Below, one piece after another: positions 16,069 through 24,524 of a stretch of 51,291 nt of DNA. The notes under the pieces were generated by a model. The model saw nothing but the letters and a program-made list of their open reading frames with translations, searched no databases and had not been told where the DNA came from. Made by a program: the position numbers and the translations under genes. Position 1 is the first letter of the stretch, and every line of letters starts with the position of its first letter. Origin of the DNA: Methylosinus sp. Ce-a6 (lineage in GTDB: Bacteria; Pseudomonadota; Alphaproteobacteria; Rhizobiales; Beijerinckiaceae); assembly GCF_009811655.1 (NCBI RefSeq), contig NZ_BGJX01000025.1, positions 1 to 51,291 on the forward strand, read 5' to 3'.

Positions 16069-18597
16069 CTATTTGTTCAGCTTCCCCTTCACCACCTTCG
16101 TTCCCGCCTTGCCCGCCATGGATCGCGGCGATGGACGCGACAACGGCCGCGCCTCGCCGCCGCCGAAATTATGCGGGCCCATATCGGCGTCGGTCGGCTT
16201 GTGGGCGCGCGTGCCGGGGATGGAAGCCGGCTCCCCTCCCCTTCCGCGCGGGCGCATCAGCGGATTGGCTTCGGCGAGCAGCTCGGCGCGCTGCAGGCGG
16301 GAAATCTCGTCGCGCAAGCGCGCCGCCTCCTCGAAGGCGAGATCGGCGGCGGCCGCCTTCATGCGCTTCTCGAGATCGGCGAGCGTCGCCTGCATATTGT
16401 GCCCCGGCGCGAGCTCCGAAAGGCCGGCGTCCACGGTGACATGATCCTGCTCGGCGAGCGAGCCGAGAATATCGGCGATATCGCGCTTTATGCTCGCCGG
16501 CGTGATGCCGTGCTCGGCATTATAGGCCTGCTGCTTGGCGCGGCGGCGATCGGTCTCGTCCATGGCGCGCTTCATCGAGCCGGTGACATGATCCGCATAG
16601 AGGATCACGCGCCCGTCGACATTGCGCGCGGCGCGGCCGATCGTCTGGACCAAAGACGTCTCGGAACGCAAAAAGCCTTCCTTATCGGCGTCGAGAATGC
16701 CGACGAAGCCGCATTCGGGGATGTCCAGACCTTCGCGCAGCAGATTGATGCCGACGAGCACGTCGAAGGCGCCGAGGCGCAGATCGCGAATGATCTCTAT
16801 GCGCTCGATCGTATCGATATCCGAATGCATATAGCGCACGCGCACGCCATTCTCGTGCAGATATTCGGTCAGATCCTCCGCCATGCGCTTGGTCAGCACG
16901 GTGACGAGCGAGCGATAGCCGAGATCGCTCACCGCCTTCACCTCCCCCAAGAGATCGTCGACCTGCGAGCGCGCGGGGCGTATCTCCACCGGAGGATCGA
17001 TGAGGCCGGTCGGGCGGATGACCTGCTCGACGAAGACGCCGCCCGTGCGCTCCAGCTCCCAATTGCCCGGCGTCGCCGAGACGGCGATCGACTGCGGGCG
17101 CATCGCGTCCCATTCCTCGAAGCGCAACGGGCGATTGTCCATGCAGGACGGCAGGCGGAAGCCATATTCGGCGAGCGTCGCCTTGCGGCGAAAGTCGCCC
17201 TTGTACATGGCGCCGATCTGCGGAATGCTGACATGGCTCTCGTCGGCGAAGACGATGGCGTTGTCGGGCAGATATTCGAACAAGGTCGGCGGCGGCTCTC
17301 CCGGCTTGCGCCCAGTGAGATAGCGCGAATAATTCTCGATGCCGGCGCAGGAGCCGGTGGCCTCCATCATTTCGAGATCGAAGCGCGTGCGCTGCTCGAG
17401 CCGCTGCGCCTCGACGAGGCGTCCGGCGCGATTCAATTCGTCGAGCCGCGCGCGCAGCTCGTCCTTGATCGCCTTGATCGATTGCAACAGCGTCGGACGC
17501 GGCGTCACATAATGCGAATTGGCGTAGACCTTCACGAATTCGAGGTCCTGCGTCTTCTTTCCCGTAAGCGGATCGAATTCGCAAATCGACTCCACCTCGT
17601 CGCCGAAGAAGGAGATGCGCCAGCCGCGGTCCTCATAATGGGCCGGGAAGATGTCGACGGTGTCGCCGCGCACGCGGAACGTGCCGCGCGTGAAATCGGA
17701 GCCGATGCGGCGATATTGCAGAGCGACGAGATCGGTGACGAGCTGGCGCTGCTCCAATTTCTCGCCGACGCTGACGCCGAAGGTCATCGCCGTATAGGTC
17801 TCGACCGAGCCGATACCGTAGATGCAGGAGACGGAGGCGACGATGATGACGTCGTCGCGTTCCAGCAACGCGCGCGTCGCGGCGTGGCGCATACGGTCGA
17901 TCTGCTCGTTCACCGACGATTCCTTCTCGATATAGGTGTCGGTGCGCGGCACATAGGCCTCGGGCTGATAATAATCGTAATAGGAGACGAAATATTCGAC
18001 GGCGTTGTTCGGAAAGAAGCTCTTGAACTCGCCATAGAGCTGGGCGGCCAGCGTCTTGTTGGGCGCGAGCACCAGCGCCGGCCGCTGTGTGCGCGCGATC
18101 ACCTGCGCCATGGTGAAGGTCTTGCCGGAGCCGGTGACGCCGAGCAGCACCTGATCGCGCTCATTGGCGACCACGCCGGCGACGAGCTCGTCGATCGCCT
18201 GCGGCTGGTCGCCGCGCGGCTGATAGTCGGAGACGAGAGCGAATTCGACGCCGCCCTCGCTCTTCTGCGGCCGCTCCGGGCGGTGCGGCGTCCAGGGCTT
18301 CTTCTCGCGCAGATTGGGATCGCCGAGCTTCAAGAGCTGCTCGAGGCTCTCCATCGTCGCGGTGACGCCGCCGGGCCCGCGCAGATCGAGCTTTTCCGCG
18401 AGCTCCTCGTCGACGCCGGTCACGGCCCCCGGATCATAGGCGGCCTGCGGCGCCTCCTCGAAACCGGCCTGACGCTCGGCGAGCCCAGGATTGAGCAGCG
18501 CCTGCAGATGCGGCGCGATCGGCGACACCTCGGGCTTGGCGGCCTTGGCGCGCGTCGGACGGGCCGGGTTCTTGGGCTTTTTCGGAGGAGAGGCCAT
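16069..18597 (-). CDS. uvrB: UvrABC excinuclease subunit B
   Basis: An 842-residue damage-verification helicase of nucleotide excision repair, handed the lesion by UvrA and joined by UvrC for incision. After an unusual 150-residue N-terminal extension comes the helicase core: GVTGSGKTF (Walker A), the DNA-clamping beta-hairpin with [18 protein letters not shown], and the C-terminal helicase motifs ([19 protein letters not shown]). The UVR coiled coil that binds UvrC lies near the end ([24 protein letters not shown]), followed by a basic tail. UvrB is usually 660-720 residues, so the N-terminal Lys/Pro/Ala-rich extension and the tail are the additions. The start at 18597 follows a Shine-Dalgarno-like GGAG; an upstream in-frame codon at 18627 is possible. 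Confidence 0.97.
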   Translation of the reverse strand: MASPPKKPKNPARPTRAKAAKPEVSPIAPHLQALLNPGLAERQAGFEEAPQAAYDPGAVTGVDEELAEKLDLRGPGGVTATMESLEQLLKLGDPNLREKKPWTPHRPERPQKSEGGVEFALVSDYQPRGDQPQAIDELVAGVVANERDQVLLGVTGSGKTFTMAQVIARTQRPALVLAPNKTLAAQLYGEFKSFFPNNAVEYFVSYYDYYQPEAYVPRTDTYIEKESSVNEQIDRMRHAATRALLERDDVIIVASVSCIYGIGSVETYTAMTFGVSVGEKLEQRQLVTDLVALQYRRIGSDFTRGTFRVRGDTVDIFPAHYEDRGWRISFFGDEVESICEFDPLTGKKTQDLEFVKVYANSHYVTPRPTLLQSIKAIKDELRARLDELNRAGRLVEAQRLEQRTRFDLEMMEATGSCAGIENYSRYLTGRKPGEPPPTLFEYLPDNAIVFADESHVSIPQIGAMYKGDFRRKATLAEYGFRLPSCMDNRPLRFEEWDAMRPQSIAVSATPGNWELERTGGVFVEQVIRPTGLIDPPVEIRPARSQVDDLLGEVKAVSDLGYRSLVTVLTKRMAEDLTEYLHENGVRVRYMHSDIDTIERIEIIRDLRLGAFDVLVGINLLREGLDIPECGFVGILDADKEGFLRSETSLVQTIGRAARNVDGRVILYADHVTGSMKRAMDETDRRRAKQQAYNAEHGITPASIKRDIADILGSLAEQDHVTVDAGLSELAPGHNMQATLADLEKRMKAAAADLAFEEAARLRDEISRLQRAELLAEANPLMRPRGRGGEPASIPGTRAHKPTDADMGPHNFGGGEARPLSRPSPRSMAGKAGTKVVKGKLNK

Positions 18598-18679
18598 GGC
18601 CGCGAATATGGCCCCGGACGGCGTCAAATGGAAGCGGCGCCGGCGCGGGCTTGTAGGCGGCGCGCCCGTGGCATGTCAT

Positions 18680-18705
18680 GTGTATCGAATGAGGATTTTA
18701 TACAC
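18680..18705. promoter_or_regulatory. Possible vapBC operator
   Basis: GTGTAT (18680-18685) and ATACAC (18700-18705) form an inverted repeat spanning the antitoxin start codon. VapBC modules commonly autoregulate through such half-sites. The short arms make this tentative. Confidence 0.35.
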
Positions 18706-18898
18706 GCGCACCAATATCGTGATCGACGACCGGCTGATGCAGGATGCGATGCGGGCGACCGGCCTCGCGACCAAGAAGGAAACCGTCGAACTCGCTCTGC
18801 GAACCCTGCTGCGTCTGCAAAGACAAAAGGAAATCAGGAAACTGCGCGGCAAGCTGGATTGGCGCGGCGATCTCGACGCAATGCGGAAGGACGTATGA
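18689..18898 (+). CDS. VapB-type antitoxin
   Basis: A 69-residue protein of the VapB/DUF2191 type. RTNIVIDDRLMQDAMRATG at residues 7-25 is the characteristic N-terminal DNA-binding strand and helix. TKKETVELALRTLLR follows, and the Arg/Trp-rich C-terminus (RGKLDWRGDLDAMR) would normally wrap the VapC active site. Its stop overlaps the start of the adjacent vapC remnant by four bases (ATGA), the classical arrangement. Because the partner toxin is frameshifted and shortened, the antitoxin is probably an orphan relic, although its own frame is intact. Confidence 0.85.
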   Translation: MRILYTRTNIVIDDRLMQDAMRATGLATKKETVELALRTLLRLQRQKEIRKLRGKLDWRGDLDAMRKDV

Positions 18899-19187
18899 TT
18901 CTCGTCGATTCCAGCGTTTGGATCGACTATTTCCGCGGACTCGCGACGCCGCAGACGGATCGGCTGGACCTTTTGCTGGAGCGAAGCCGATCGCGATCGG
19001 CGATCTGATTCTGACCGAGGTTCTGCAAGGTTTCGACCGCGACCGCGATTTCCAGAACGCTCGGCCCATGCTCGCATCGCTGACGATCGTCGAGCTCGGT
19101 GGAACGGCGATCGCGATCCGCGCCGCCGAAAATTTCCACAAGCTGCGAGCCGCGGGCGTCACGCCGCAAAAAACCATCGACATTTGA
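18895..19187 (+). pseudogene. Frameshifted, truncated VapC toxin (PIN domain)
   Basis: The reading frame opens with ILVDSSVWIDYFRG, the PIN-domain N-terminus with the first catalytic Asp. It continues to LDLLLE and then loses frame at about 18981-18985, stopping at 19008. Reading resumes in the next frame with KPIAIGDLILTEVLQGF, which contains the conserved Glu, and LGGTAIAIRAAENF. It ends at KTIDI followed by a stop at 19187, about 30-40 residues before a normal VapC would end, so the last acidic residues are missing. One missing base plus a 3' truncation make toxic RNase activity very unlikely. Confidence 0.85.
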
Positions 19188-19215
19188 GCGGCGCGATCGG
19201 CCTCGAATCGCCGCG

Positions 19216-21174
19216 TCAAGCCGGCGCGTCCTCCGCCTCCCGCTCCTCGCCGAGATCGCGCCGCAGCGCTTCCTCGGCCTCGTCCGCCTGCCGCTGACGG
19301 CGCCACATGGCGGCATAGGCGCCATTCTGCGCCAACAAGTCCGAATGCGCGCCCCGCTCGACGATGCGGCCATGGTCCAGAAAGAGTATTTCGTCGGCGT
19401 CGACAACGGTCGACAGCCGATGCGCGATGACGATCGTGGTGCGGCCGCGCGAGACGCGCGCCAGCGCCTCTTGAATCTCATGCTCGGTGAAACTGTCCAG
19501 CGCCGAAGTCGCCTCGTCGAGAATGAGCAGCGGCGGGCCTTTCAGGATCGTTCGCGCTATGGCGACGCGTTGCTTCTCGCCGCCCGAGAGCTTGAGCCCG
19601 CGCTCGCCGACCTGCGCGTCATAGCCGCCCGGAATGGATCGGATGAAGCTGTCGATCTGCGCCAGGCGCGCCGCCTCGCGCACCTCCTCCATGGCGGCGT
19701 CCCAGCGGCCATAGCGTATGTTATAGGCGATGGTGTCGTTGAACAGCACCGTATCCTGCGGCACCATGCCGATCGCCTCGCGCAGCGAGCGCTGCGTGAT
19801 CGCGGAAATATCCTGCCCGTCTATGGCGATGCGCCCCGCCTGCGGCTCGTAGAAGCGGAACAGCAGGCGTGAGATCGTCGATTTTCCGGCGCCCGAAGGG
19901 CCGACGATGGCGATCGTCGCGCCGGGCTCGGCCGTGAAGCTCACGCCCTGCAGAATCGGCCGCTTGCGGTCATAGGCGAAAACGACGTCGTCGAAGACGA
20001 TGCGCCCATCCCGAACCTCGAGGTCCGGCGCGCCCGGCCGATCCGCGATCTCCGGCTGCCGCGACAAAATCGCGAACATCTTCTCTATGTCGACGACCGC
20101 CTGCCGCGTCTCGCGATAGAGCGTGCCCATGAAATTGAGCGGCTGATAGAGCTGGATCATCATCGCATTCACCAGCACGAAATCGCCGACGCTGTTGCGC
20201 CCGCTGCGCACGCCCTCCACGCACATGAGCATGATGACCGCGAGGCCGATCGTGTAGATCACCGCCTGTCCGGCGTTCAGCAGAGCGAGCGAGATATAGG
20301 ATCGTATGCTGGCGTTCTCGTAGACCGCCATGGATTTGTCGTAACGCTCCGCCTCGCGCCGCTCGGCGACGAAATATTTCACCGTCTCATAATTGAGGAG
20401 GCTGTCGATCGCCTTCACATTGGCGTCGACGTCGCTCTCGTTCATCGAGCGGCGAATGGCGATGCGCCAATTGGTGGCGATCAGCGTGTAGACGAGAAAG
20501 GCGGCGATCGTCAGCATGGCGACGAGCGCATAATCCCAGTCGAATTGGACGACGAGCACGCCGACGACGAGCGCGAATTCGACGATGGTCGGGACCGCCG
20601 TCGACATCACGAGCCGCGTCAGCGTCTCTATGCCGTCGCGGCCGCGCTCCAGCACGCGCGTCAGGCCGCCGGTCTTGCGGCCGATATGGAACCGCAGCGA
20701 CAATTGGTGCATATGCACGAAGACGTGATTGGCGAGCCGCCGCACCGCATGCATGGCGACGGCCGCGAACAGCGCGTCGCGCGCCTGCGTCAACAGCGCA
20801 TAGACCGCCCGCAGCGCGCCATAGAGAATGGTGAAGCCGACCGCCCCGCCGAGCATCGTCGGGACCGCGGCGCCCGACGCCAGACCGTCCGCGGCCCATT
20901 TGAAGGCGAAGGGAACGGCCATATTCACCAATTTTCCGACGATCAGCAGAGCGAGCGCGACGACGACGCGTCGCTCGAGGTCGCGCCGGCCTCGAGGCCA
21001 TATATAGGGCCAGAGGCCGCGAATCGTCGCGACGACGGACTCCCGGCCGAGCGGCTTTTCCGATTCTTCCGCCGCGCCATGTACAGAAACTTGCGCCGAA
21101 GCTTGCTCTTCGTCCCCGTCGACCTGTCGCATCGGTCTCGTCCAGTCCTTCCCAAGGAGGCGCCACAATGACAT
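19216..21174 (-). CDS. Atm1-type ABC exporter (fused permease-ATPase)
   Basis: A 652-residue half-transporter that should dimerise in the inner membrane. Six transmembrane helices cover about residues 70-370. The nucleotide-binding domain has Walker A GPSGAGKST, signature LSGGEKQRVAIARTILK, Walker B LLILDEATSALD and the switch His in IAHRLST. The membrane part (YETVKYF, NAGQAVIYTIGL, NFMGTLYRETRQ) is of the Atm1/HMT1/ABCB7 class, which exports glutathione-linked metal or sulfur compounds. The closest known bacterial relative is Novosphingobium Atm1. It is divergent from the LOG gene. Starts at 21174 and 21132 are both possible. Confidence 0.92.
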   Translation of the reverse strand: MSLWRLLGKDWTRPMRQVDGDEEQASAQVSVHGAAEESEKPLGRESVVATIRGLWPYIWPRGRRDLERRVVVALALLIVGKLVNMAVPFAFKWAADGLASGAAVPTMLGGAVGFTILYGALRAVYALLTQARDALFAAVAMHAVRRLANHVFVHMHQLSLRFHIGRKTGGLTRVLERGRDGIETLTRLVMSTAVPTIVEFALVVGVLVVQFDWDYALVAMLTIAAFLVYTLIATNWRIAIRRSMNESDVDANVKAIDSLLNYETVKYFVAERREAERYDKSMAVYENASIRSYISLALLNAGQAVIYTIGLAVIMLMCVEGVRSGRNSVGDFVLVNAMMIQLYQPLNFMGTLYRETRQAVVDIEKMFAILSRQPEIADRPGAPDLEVRDGRIVFDDVVFAYDRKRPILQGVSFTAEPGATIAIVGPSGAGKSTISRLLFRFYEPQAGRIAIDGQDISAITQRSLREAIGMVPQDTVLFNDTIAYNIRYGRWDAAMEEVREAARLAQIDSFIRSIPGGYDAQVGERGLKLSGGEKQRVAIARTILKGPPLLILDEATSALDSFTEHEIQEALARVSRGRTTIVIAHRLSTVVDADEILFLDHGRIVERGAHSDLLAQNGAYAAMWRRQRQADEAEEALRRDLGEEREAEDAPA

Positions 21175-21281
21175 CTGGATTTCATATAAGTGGTTTGAAG
21201 TGCGAACGCACCAGCGCTCCGCTCACGCCGGCGAAATCCCTCGGCCTTGACGCGGCTACAGGAGCGGGCCATCAAACGGGA

Positions 21282-21887
21282 ATGAACGATATTCGAAAAA
21301 TCGAACGCGTCTGCGTCTATTGCGGCTCCTCCTCCGGCGACGATCCCGTCTATGCCCATGCCGCGCAATCGCTCGGCGCGGCGCTCGCGCGCGAGGGCGT
21401 GGAGCTCGTCTTCGGCGGCGGCTCCTGCGGCCTCATGGGCGTGGTCGCCAACGCCACGCTCGCGCAGGGCGGCAAGGTCACCGGCATCATTCCGAGCTTC
21501 CTCGACGAGCGCGAGATCGCGCTCACCTCCGTCACCGATCTGGAGATCGTGCCGGACATGCATACGCGCAAACGTCTGATGTTCGAGAAGTCGGACGCAT
21601 TCGTGGCGCTGCCGGGCGGCATCGGCACGCTCGAGGAATTGACCGAGCAATTGACATGGATTCAGCTCGGCCGCCACAGCAAGCCGCTGGTCATCGCCGA
21701 TATAGGCGGCTTCTGGAAGCCGCTGCTCTCGCTCTTCGCCCATATGCACAACGCCGGCTTCATCCGGCCGGGCTATGAGGTGCGCTACATGGTCGCCGAG
21801 CGCATAGAGGATGTGATCCCCATGCTGCGCGCGGCGCGCTCCGTCGAGCATGAAGGCGACGAGAAAGCCATAGAGCAGCATTTTTGA
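21282..21887 (+). CDS. LOG-family phosphoribohydrolase
   Basis: A 201-residue member of the LOG (lonely guy) family, which releases free cytokinin-type bases or other nucleobases from nucleoside 5'-monophosphates. The opening VCVYCGSSSGDDP, the FGGGSCGLMG loop and the signature LPGGIGTLEEL are all present, with conserved Arg/Glu catalytic residues. The frame is open back to an ATG at 21168 that has a striking AAGGAGG in front, but those 38 residues are not family-like and would overlap the divergent ABC gene, so the start at 21282 is preferred. It was formerly annotated as lysine decarboxylase. Its biological substrate in bacteria is often unclear. Confidence 0.88.
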   Translation: MNDIRKIERVCVYCGSSSGDDPVYAHAAQSLGAALAREGVELVFGGGSCGLMGVVANATLAQGGKVTGIIPSFLDEREIALTSVTDLEIVPDMHTRKRLMFEKSDAFVALPGGIGTLEELTEQLTWIQLGRHSKPLVIADIGGFWKPLLSLFAHMHNAGFIRPGYEVRYMVAERIEDVIPMLRAARSVEHEGDEKAIEQHF

Positions 21888-21900
21888 ACAGCGCAACGCT

Positions 21901-22055
21901 CCTTCTCCCATGAAATGGGAGAAGGTGGCCCCGCGAAGCGGGGTCGGATGAGGGCTGCCGCGGTTCGCGAGACAATCACCGAGATCGTCGCCGCGGCAAC
22001 CGCCCTCATCCGACCCGACTTCGTCGGGCCACCTTCTCCCGCGAGCGGGAGAAGG
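21901..22055. repeat. Paired CCTTCTCCC / CCCTCATCCGAC repeat, copy 2
   Basis: Two inverted modules (21901-21954 and 22003-22055) again face each other, and the centre carries TGCCGCGG and CCGCGGCA as a third inverted pair. The whole 155 bp is one long imperfect palindrome lying between the LOG gene and cimA, which converge here. Confidence 0.85.
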
Positions 22056-22063
22056 GAGAACGG

Positions 22064-23656
22064 CTAGACCGCGCCCGATCTGACGAGCTTATAGACGATG
22101 GCGTCGACGAGCGCCTCGAAGGAGGCGTCGACGACATTGGGCGAGACGCCGACGGTCGACCAGATATCGCCCTTGGCGTCCGCGCATTCGACGAGCACGC
22201 GCGTCACCGCATCCGTGCCGCCCTGGAACACGCGCACGCGATAGTCGACGAGCTTCACATCCTCGATGAAGGATTGATATTTGCCGAGGTCCTTGCGCAG
22301 CGCGACGTCGAGCGCGTTGATCGGCCCATTGCCTTCGGCGGCGGAGATCGTCGATCGTCCGTCGATGCGCAGCTTGACGATCGCCTCCGCGCCCGCGTCC
22401 TCGGAGCCGAGAGCGCCGAAGCGGCGATCGACGGCGACGCTGTAGCGCTCGATGTCGAAATAATGCGGAACCTCGCCGAGCAGGCGCTTGGCGAGCAGAA
22501 AAAATGACGCGTCGGCGCCCTCATAAGCGTAGCCTTGCGCCTCCTTCTCCTTGACCTCCTCGAGCAGGCGCGTGAGGCGCGGATCGTCCTTCGCGAGCGA
22601 GATTCCCAATCGCTCCAGCTCGGCGACGATATTGGACTTGCCCGCCTGATCCGACACCAGCACGCGGCGCTGATTGCCGACGCTCTCCGGCGGCACATGC
22701 TCGTAAGTGCGCGGATCGGTCAACACGGCGGAGGCGTGAATGCCCGCCTTGGTGGCGAAGGCGCTGGCGCCCACATAGGGCGCATGGCGGTTCGGCGCGC
22801 GATTGAGCAATTCGTCGAGCGCATGGCTCGCGCGCGTCAGATGCGTCAGGCTCTCGCGCGTCACGCCGATCTCGAAGCGATCGGAAAATTCGCTCTTGAG
22901 CAGAAGATTGCCGATGATCGTCGTGAGATTGGCGTTGCCGCAGCGCTCGCCGAGACCGTTCAGCGCGCCCTGAATCTGCCGCGCGCCGCCGCGCACCGCG
23001 GCGAGCGAGACGGCGACCGCCTGCCCCGTATCGTCGTGAGCGTGAATGCCGAGCTTCTCGCCCGGAATGACGCGCGCGACCTCGGAAACAATGCGCTCGA
23101 CCTCATGCGGCAGCGAGCCGCCATTGGTGTCGCAGAGCACGATCCACCTCGCGCCGGCCTCGTGAGCGGCGTTGGCGCAGAGAAGAGCATAATCGCGATT
23201 ATCCTTATAGCCGTCGAAGAAATGCTCGCAATCGACGAGAACTTCCTTACCGCGCGCGACAGCCGCGGCGACGGATTGGCGGATGCCGTCGAGATTGTCC
23301 TCGAGCGTCGAGCGCAGCGCGACGCGCACTTGATAGTCCCAGGCCTTGGCGACGAAGGTCACGCAGTCGCAATCGGCGTCGAGGAGCGCGGCGACGCCGG
23401 GATCGTTCGACGCCGAGCGGCCTTGCCGGCGCGTCATGCCGAAGGCGGCGAAACGCGCCTTCAAGGGCGGGCGCTTGGCGAAGAAATCCGTGTCGAGCGG
23501 GTTGGCGCCGGGATAGCCGCCCTCGATATAATCGAGGCCGAGCTCGTCGAGCAGAGCGGCGATCTGGCGCTTGTCGGCGAGCGAGAAATCGACGCCGGTC
23601 GTCTGCGCGCCGTCGCGCAGCGTCGTGTCGAAGAGCGTCAGCCTCTCCCGTGTCAT
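22064..23656 (-). CDS. cimA: (R)-citramalate synthase
   Basis: A 530-residue enzyme that condenses pyruvate with acetyl-CoA to citramalate, feeding isoleucine synthesis without threonine deaminase. The N-terminal TIM barrel shows LFDTTLRDGAQT, CDTNGGSLP and the metal site GIHAHDDTGQAVA. The C-terminal LeuA-type regulatory domain begins around residue 400 and probably mediates isoleucine feedback. Length and the YIEGGYPGANP segment match CimA rather than 2-isopropylmalate synthase. The ATG overlaps the upstream GNAT stop by four bases, so translation is likely coupled. Confidence 0.93.
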   Translation of the reverse strand: MTRERLTLFDTTLRDGAQTTGVDFSLADKRQIAALLDELGLDYIEGGYPGANPLDTDFFAKRPPLKARFAAFGMTRRQGRSASNDPGVAALLDADCDCVTFVAKAWDYQVRVALRSTLEDNLDGIRQSVAAAVARGKEVLVDCEHFFDGYKDNRDYALLCANAAHEAGARWIVLCDTNGGSLPHEVERIVSEVARVIPGEKLGIHAHDDTGQAVAVSLAAVRGGARQIQGALNGLGERCGNANLTTIIGNLLLKSEFSDRFEIGVTRESLTHLTRASHALDELLNRAPNRHAPYVGASAFATKAGIHASAVLTDPRTYEHVPPESVGNQRRVLVSDQAGKSNIVAELERLGISLAKDDPRLTRLLEEVKEKEAQGYAYEGADASFFLLAKRLLGEVPHYFDIERYSVAVDRRFGALGSEDAGAEAIVKLRIDGRSTISAAEGNGPINALDVALRKDLGKYQSFIEDVKLVDYRVRVFQGGTDAVTRVLVECADAKGDIWSTVGVSPNVVDASFEALVDAIVYKLVRSGAV

Positions 23657-24156
23657 CGCGTTGCAGCCTTGCTCTCGAGTTGCTTCTTCATCGTGGTGTT
23701 GCCGAGCCATTCGCCGCGCAGCTCGCGCATGTTGCGCTGATGGGCGACATAGCCGCGCGCGGCGAAGAAATCGCGGGCCGCGTCGGACGCGTCGACGCTG
23801 ATCTCGCGCGTCCCACGCGCGGCGGCGAGCTTTTCGACGGCGTCGGCGAGCGCCGATCCGACGCCGCGCCGCGCCGCGCGCGGATGCACATAGAGCATGT
23901 CGAAAAATCTATTCTCGCTCAGGCTGGCGAAGCCCGCGATCTGTCCGTCGAGCGAAGCGACGATGGTGAGCGCGCCCGCGAGCTTCTTTTCGAAAGCCGC
24001 CTCGTCATCCGCCGCGGCGCTCCAGGCGGCGCGCCGATCCTCGTCGTAATCTTCCGCCGCGAGCGTCTCGACGCTCGCGCGAAACAATTGCGCGAGCCGA
24101 GGCGCGTCGGCCGGCAGAAAGGGGCGAAGCCCGGGGACGGAAGCGGCGCGCGCCAT
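23653..24156 (-). CDS. GNAT-family N-acetyltransferase
   Basis: A 167-residue acetyl-CoA-dependent acetyltransferase. RPFLPADAPRLAQLFRASV opens the fold. The central strand and the acetyl-CoA pyrophosphate loop are in LYVHPRAARRGVGSALADAV (about residues 90-110), and DAARDFFAARGY closes it. The acceptor cannot be predicted. It is the middle gene of a small minus-strand operon: two bases after the small membrane protein stop and overlapping the cimA start. The start at 24156 is set by that tight junction and because the domain begins at once. Confidence 0.88.
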   Translation of the reverse strand: MARAASVPGLRPFLPADAPRLAQLFRASVETLAAEDYDEDRRAAWSAAADDEAAFEKKLAGALTIVASLDGQIAGFASLSENRFFDMLYVHPRAARRGVGSALADAVEKLAAARGTREISVDASDAARDFFAARGYVAHQRNMRELRGEWLGNTTMKKQLESKAATR

Positions 24157-24158
24157 GG

Positions 24159-24293
24159 CTAGATGATCTCGAAGGCGGCGAGCACACGCCAGGCGAGCGC
24201 TGCGGCGAGCGCGAGGATGATGAGCTTGAAGACGAGATAGGACGCCCAATGCCCCGGAAAGGGCAGAAATCTTCGCCAGTCGTTCTTAAGCAT
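24159..24293 (-). CDS. Small single-pass membrane protein (44 aa)
   Basis: A 44-residue protein starting MLKNDWRRFLPFPGHWA with one hydrophobic helix at about residues 19-40. The positive N-terminus suggests it stays cytoplasmic. Its stop lies two bases before the GNAT start, which supports it being a real gene in the same unit as the acetyltransferase and cimA. Longer upstream reading enters a repeat and is unlikely. Function unknown. Confidence 0.65.
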   Translation of the reverse strand: MLKNDWRRFLPFPGHWASYLVFKLIILALAAALAWRVLAAFEII

Positions 24294-24321
24294 GGGCGTG
24301 GCCTCCTCTCGTGATCTTCGT

Positions 24322-24486
24322 GCGCGTCTCCTTCTCCCATTTATGGGAGAAGGTGGCCCTCGCGTCAGCGAGGGTCGGATGAGGGTCCGTGTCGCTGTCC
24401 GACGCTTGCAGTCGCCGCAGCGAGCCCTCATCCGACCCCGCTTCGCGGGGCCACCTTCTCCCGCAGAGCGGGAGAAGGAGACGCGC
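24322..24486. repeat. Paired CCTTCTCCC / CCCTCATCCGAC repeat, copy 3
   Basis: The outermost ends GCGCGTCTCC and GGAGACGCGC are exact inverted copies, followed inward by the CCTTCTCCC hairpins and the CGAGGGTCGG and CCGACCCCG modules. It fills the space between cysS and the small membrane protein gene. Confidence 0.85.
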
Positions 24487-24524
24487 GTCGTGATGGTCGG
24501 ATAATGTTCGAGATGGATGAAGCG

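Noticed and set aside
15970..19008. A 1012-residue open frame on the plus strand
   Set aside because: It is antisense to uvrB over most of its length, with low-complexity Arg/Ala/Gly/His-rich translation and no motifs; a GC-rich shadow. Only its last 38 residues are real (the start of vapC).
21168..21281. Upstream start for the LOG gene with a strong AAGGAGG
   Set aside because: The added 38 residues do not resemble the family and would overlap the start of the divergent ABC exporter; the motif is probably chance, though not excluded.
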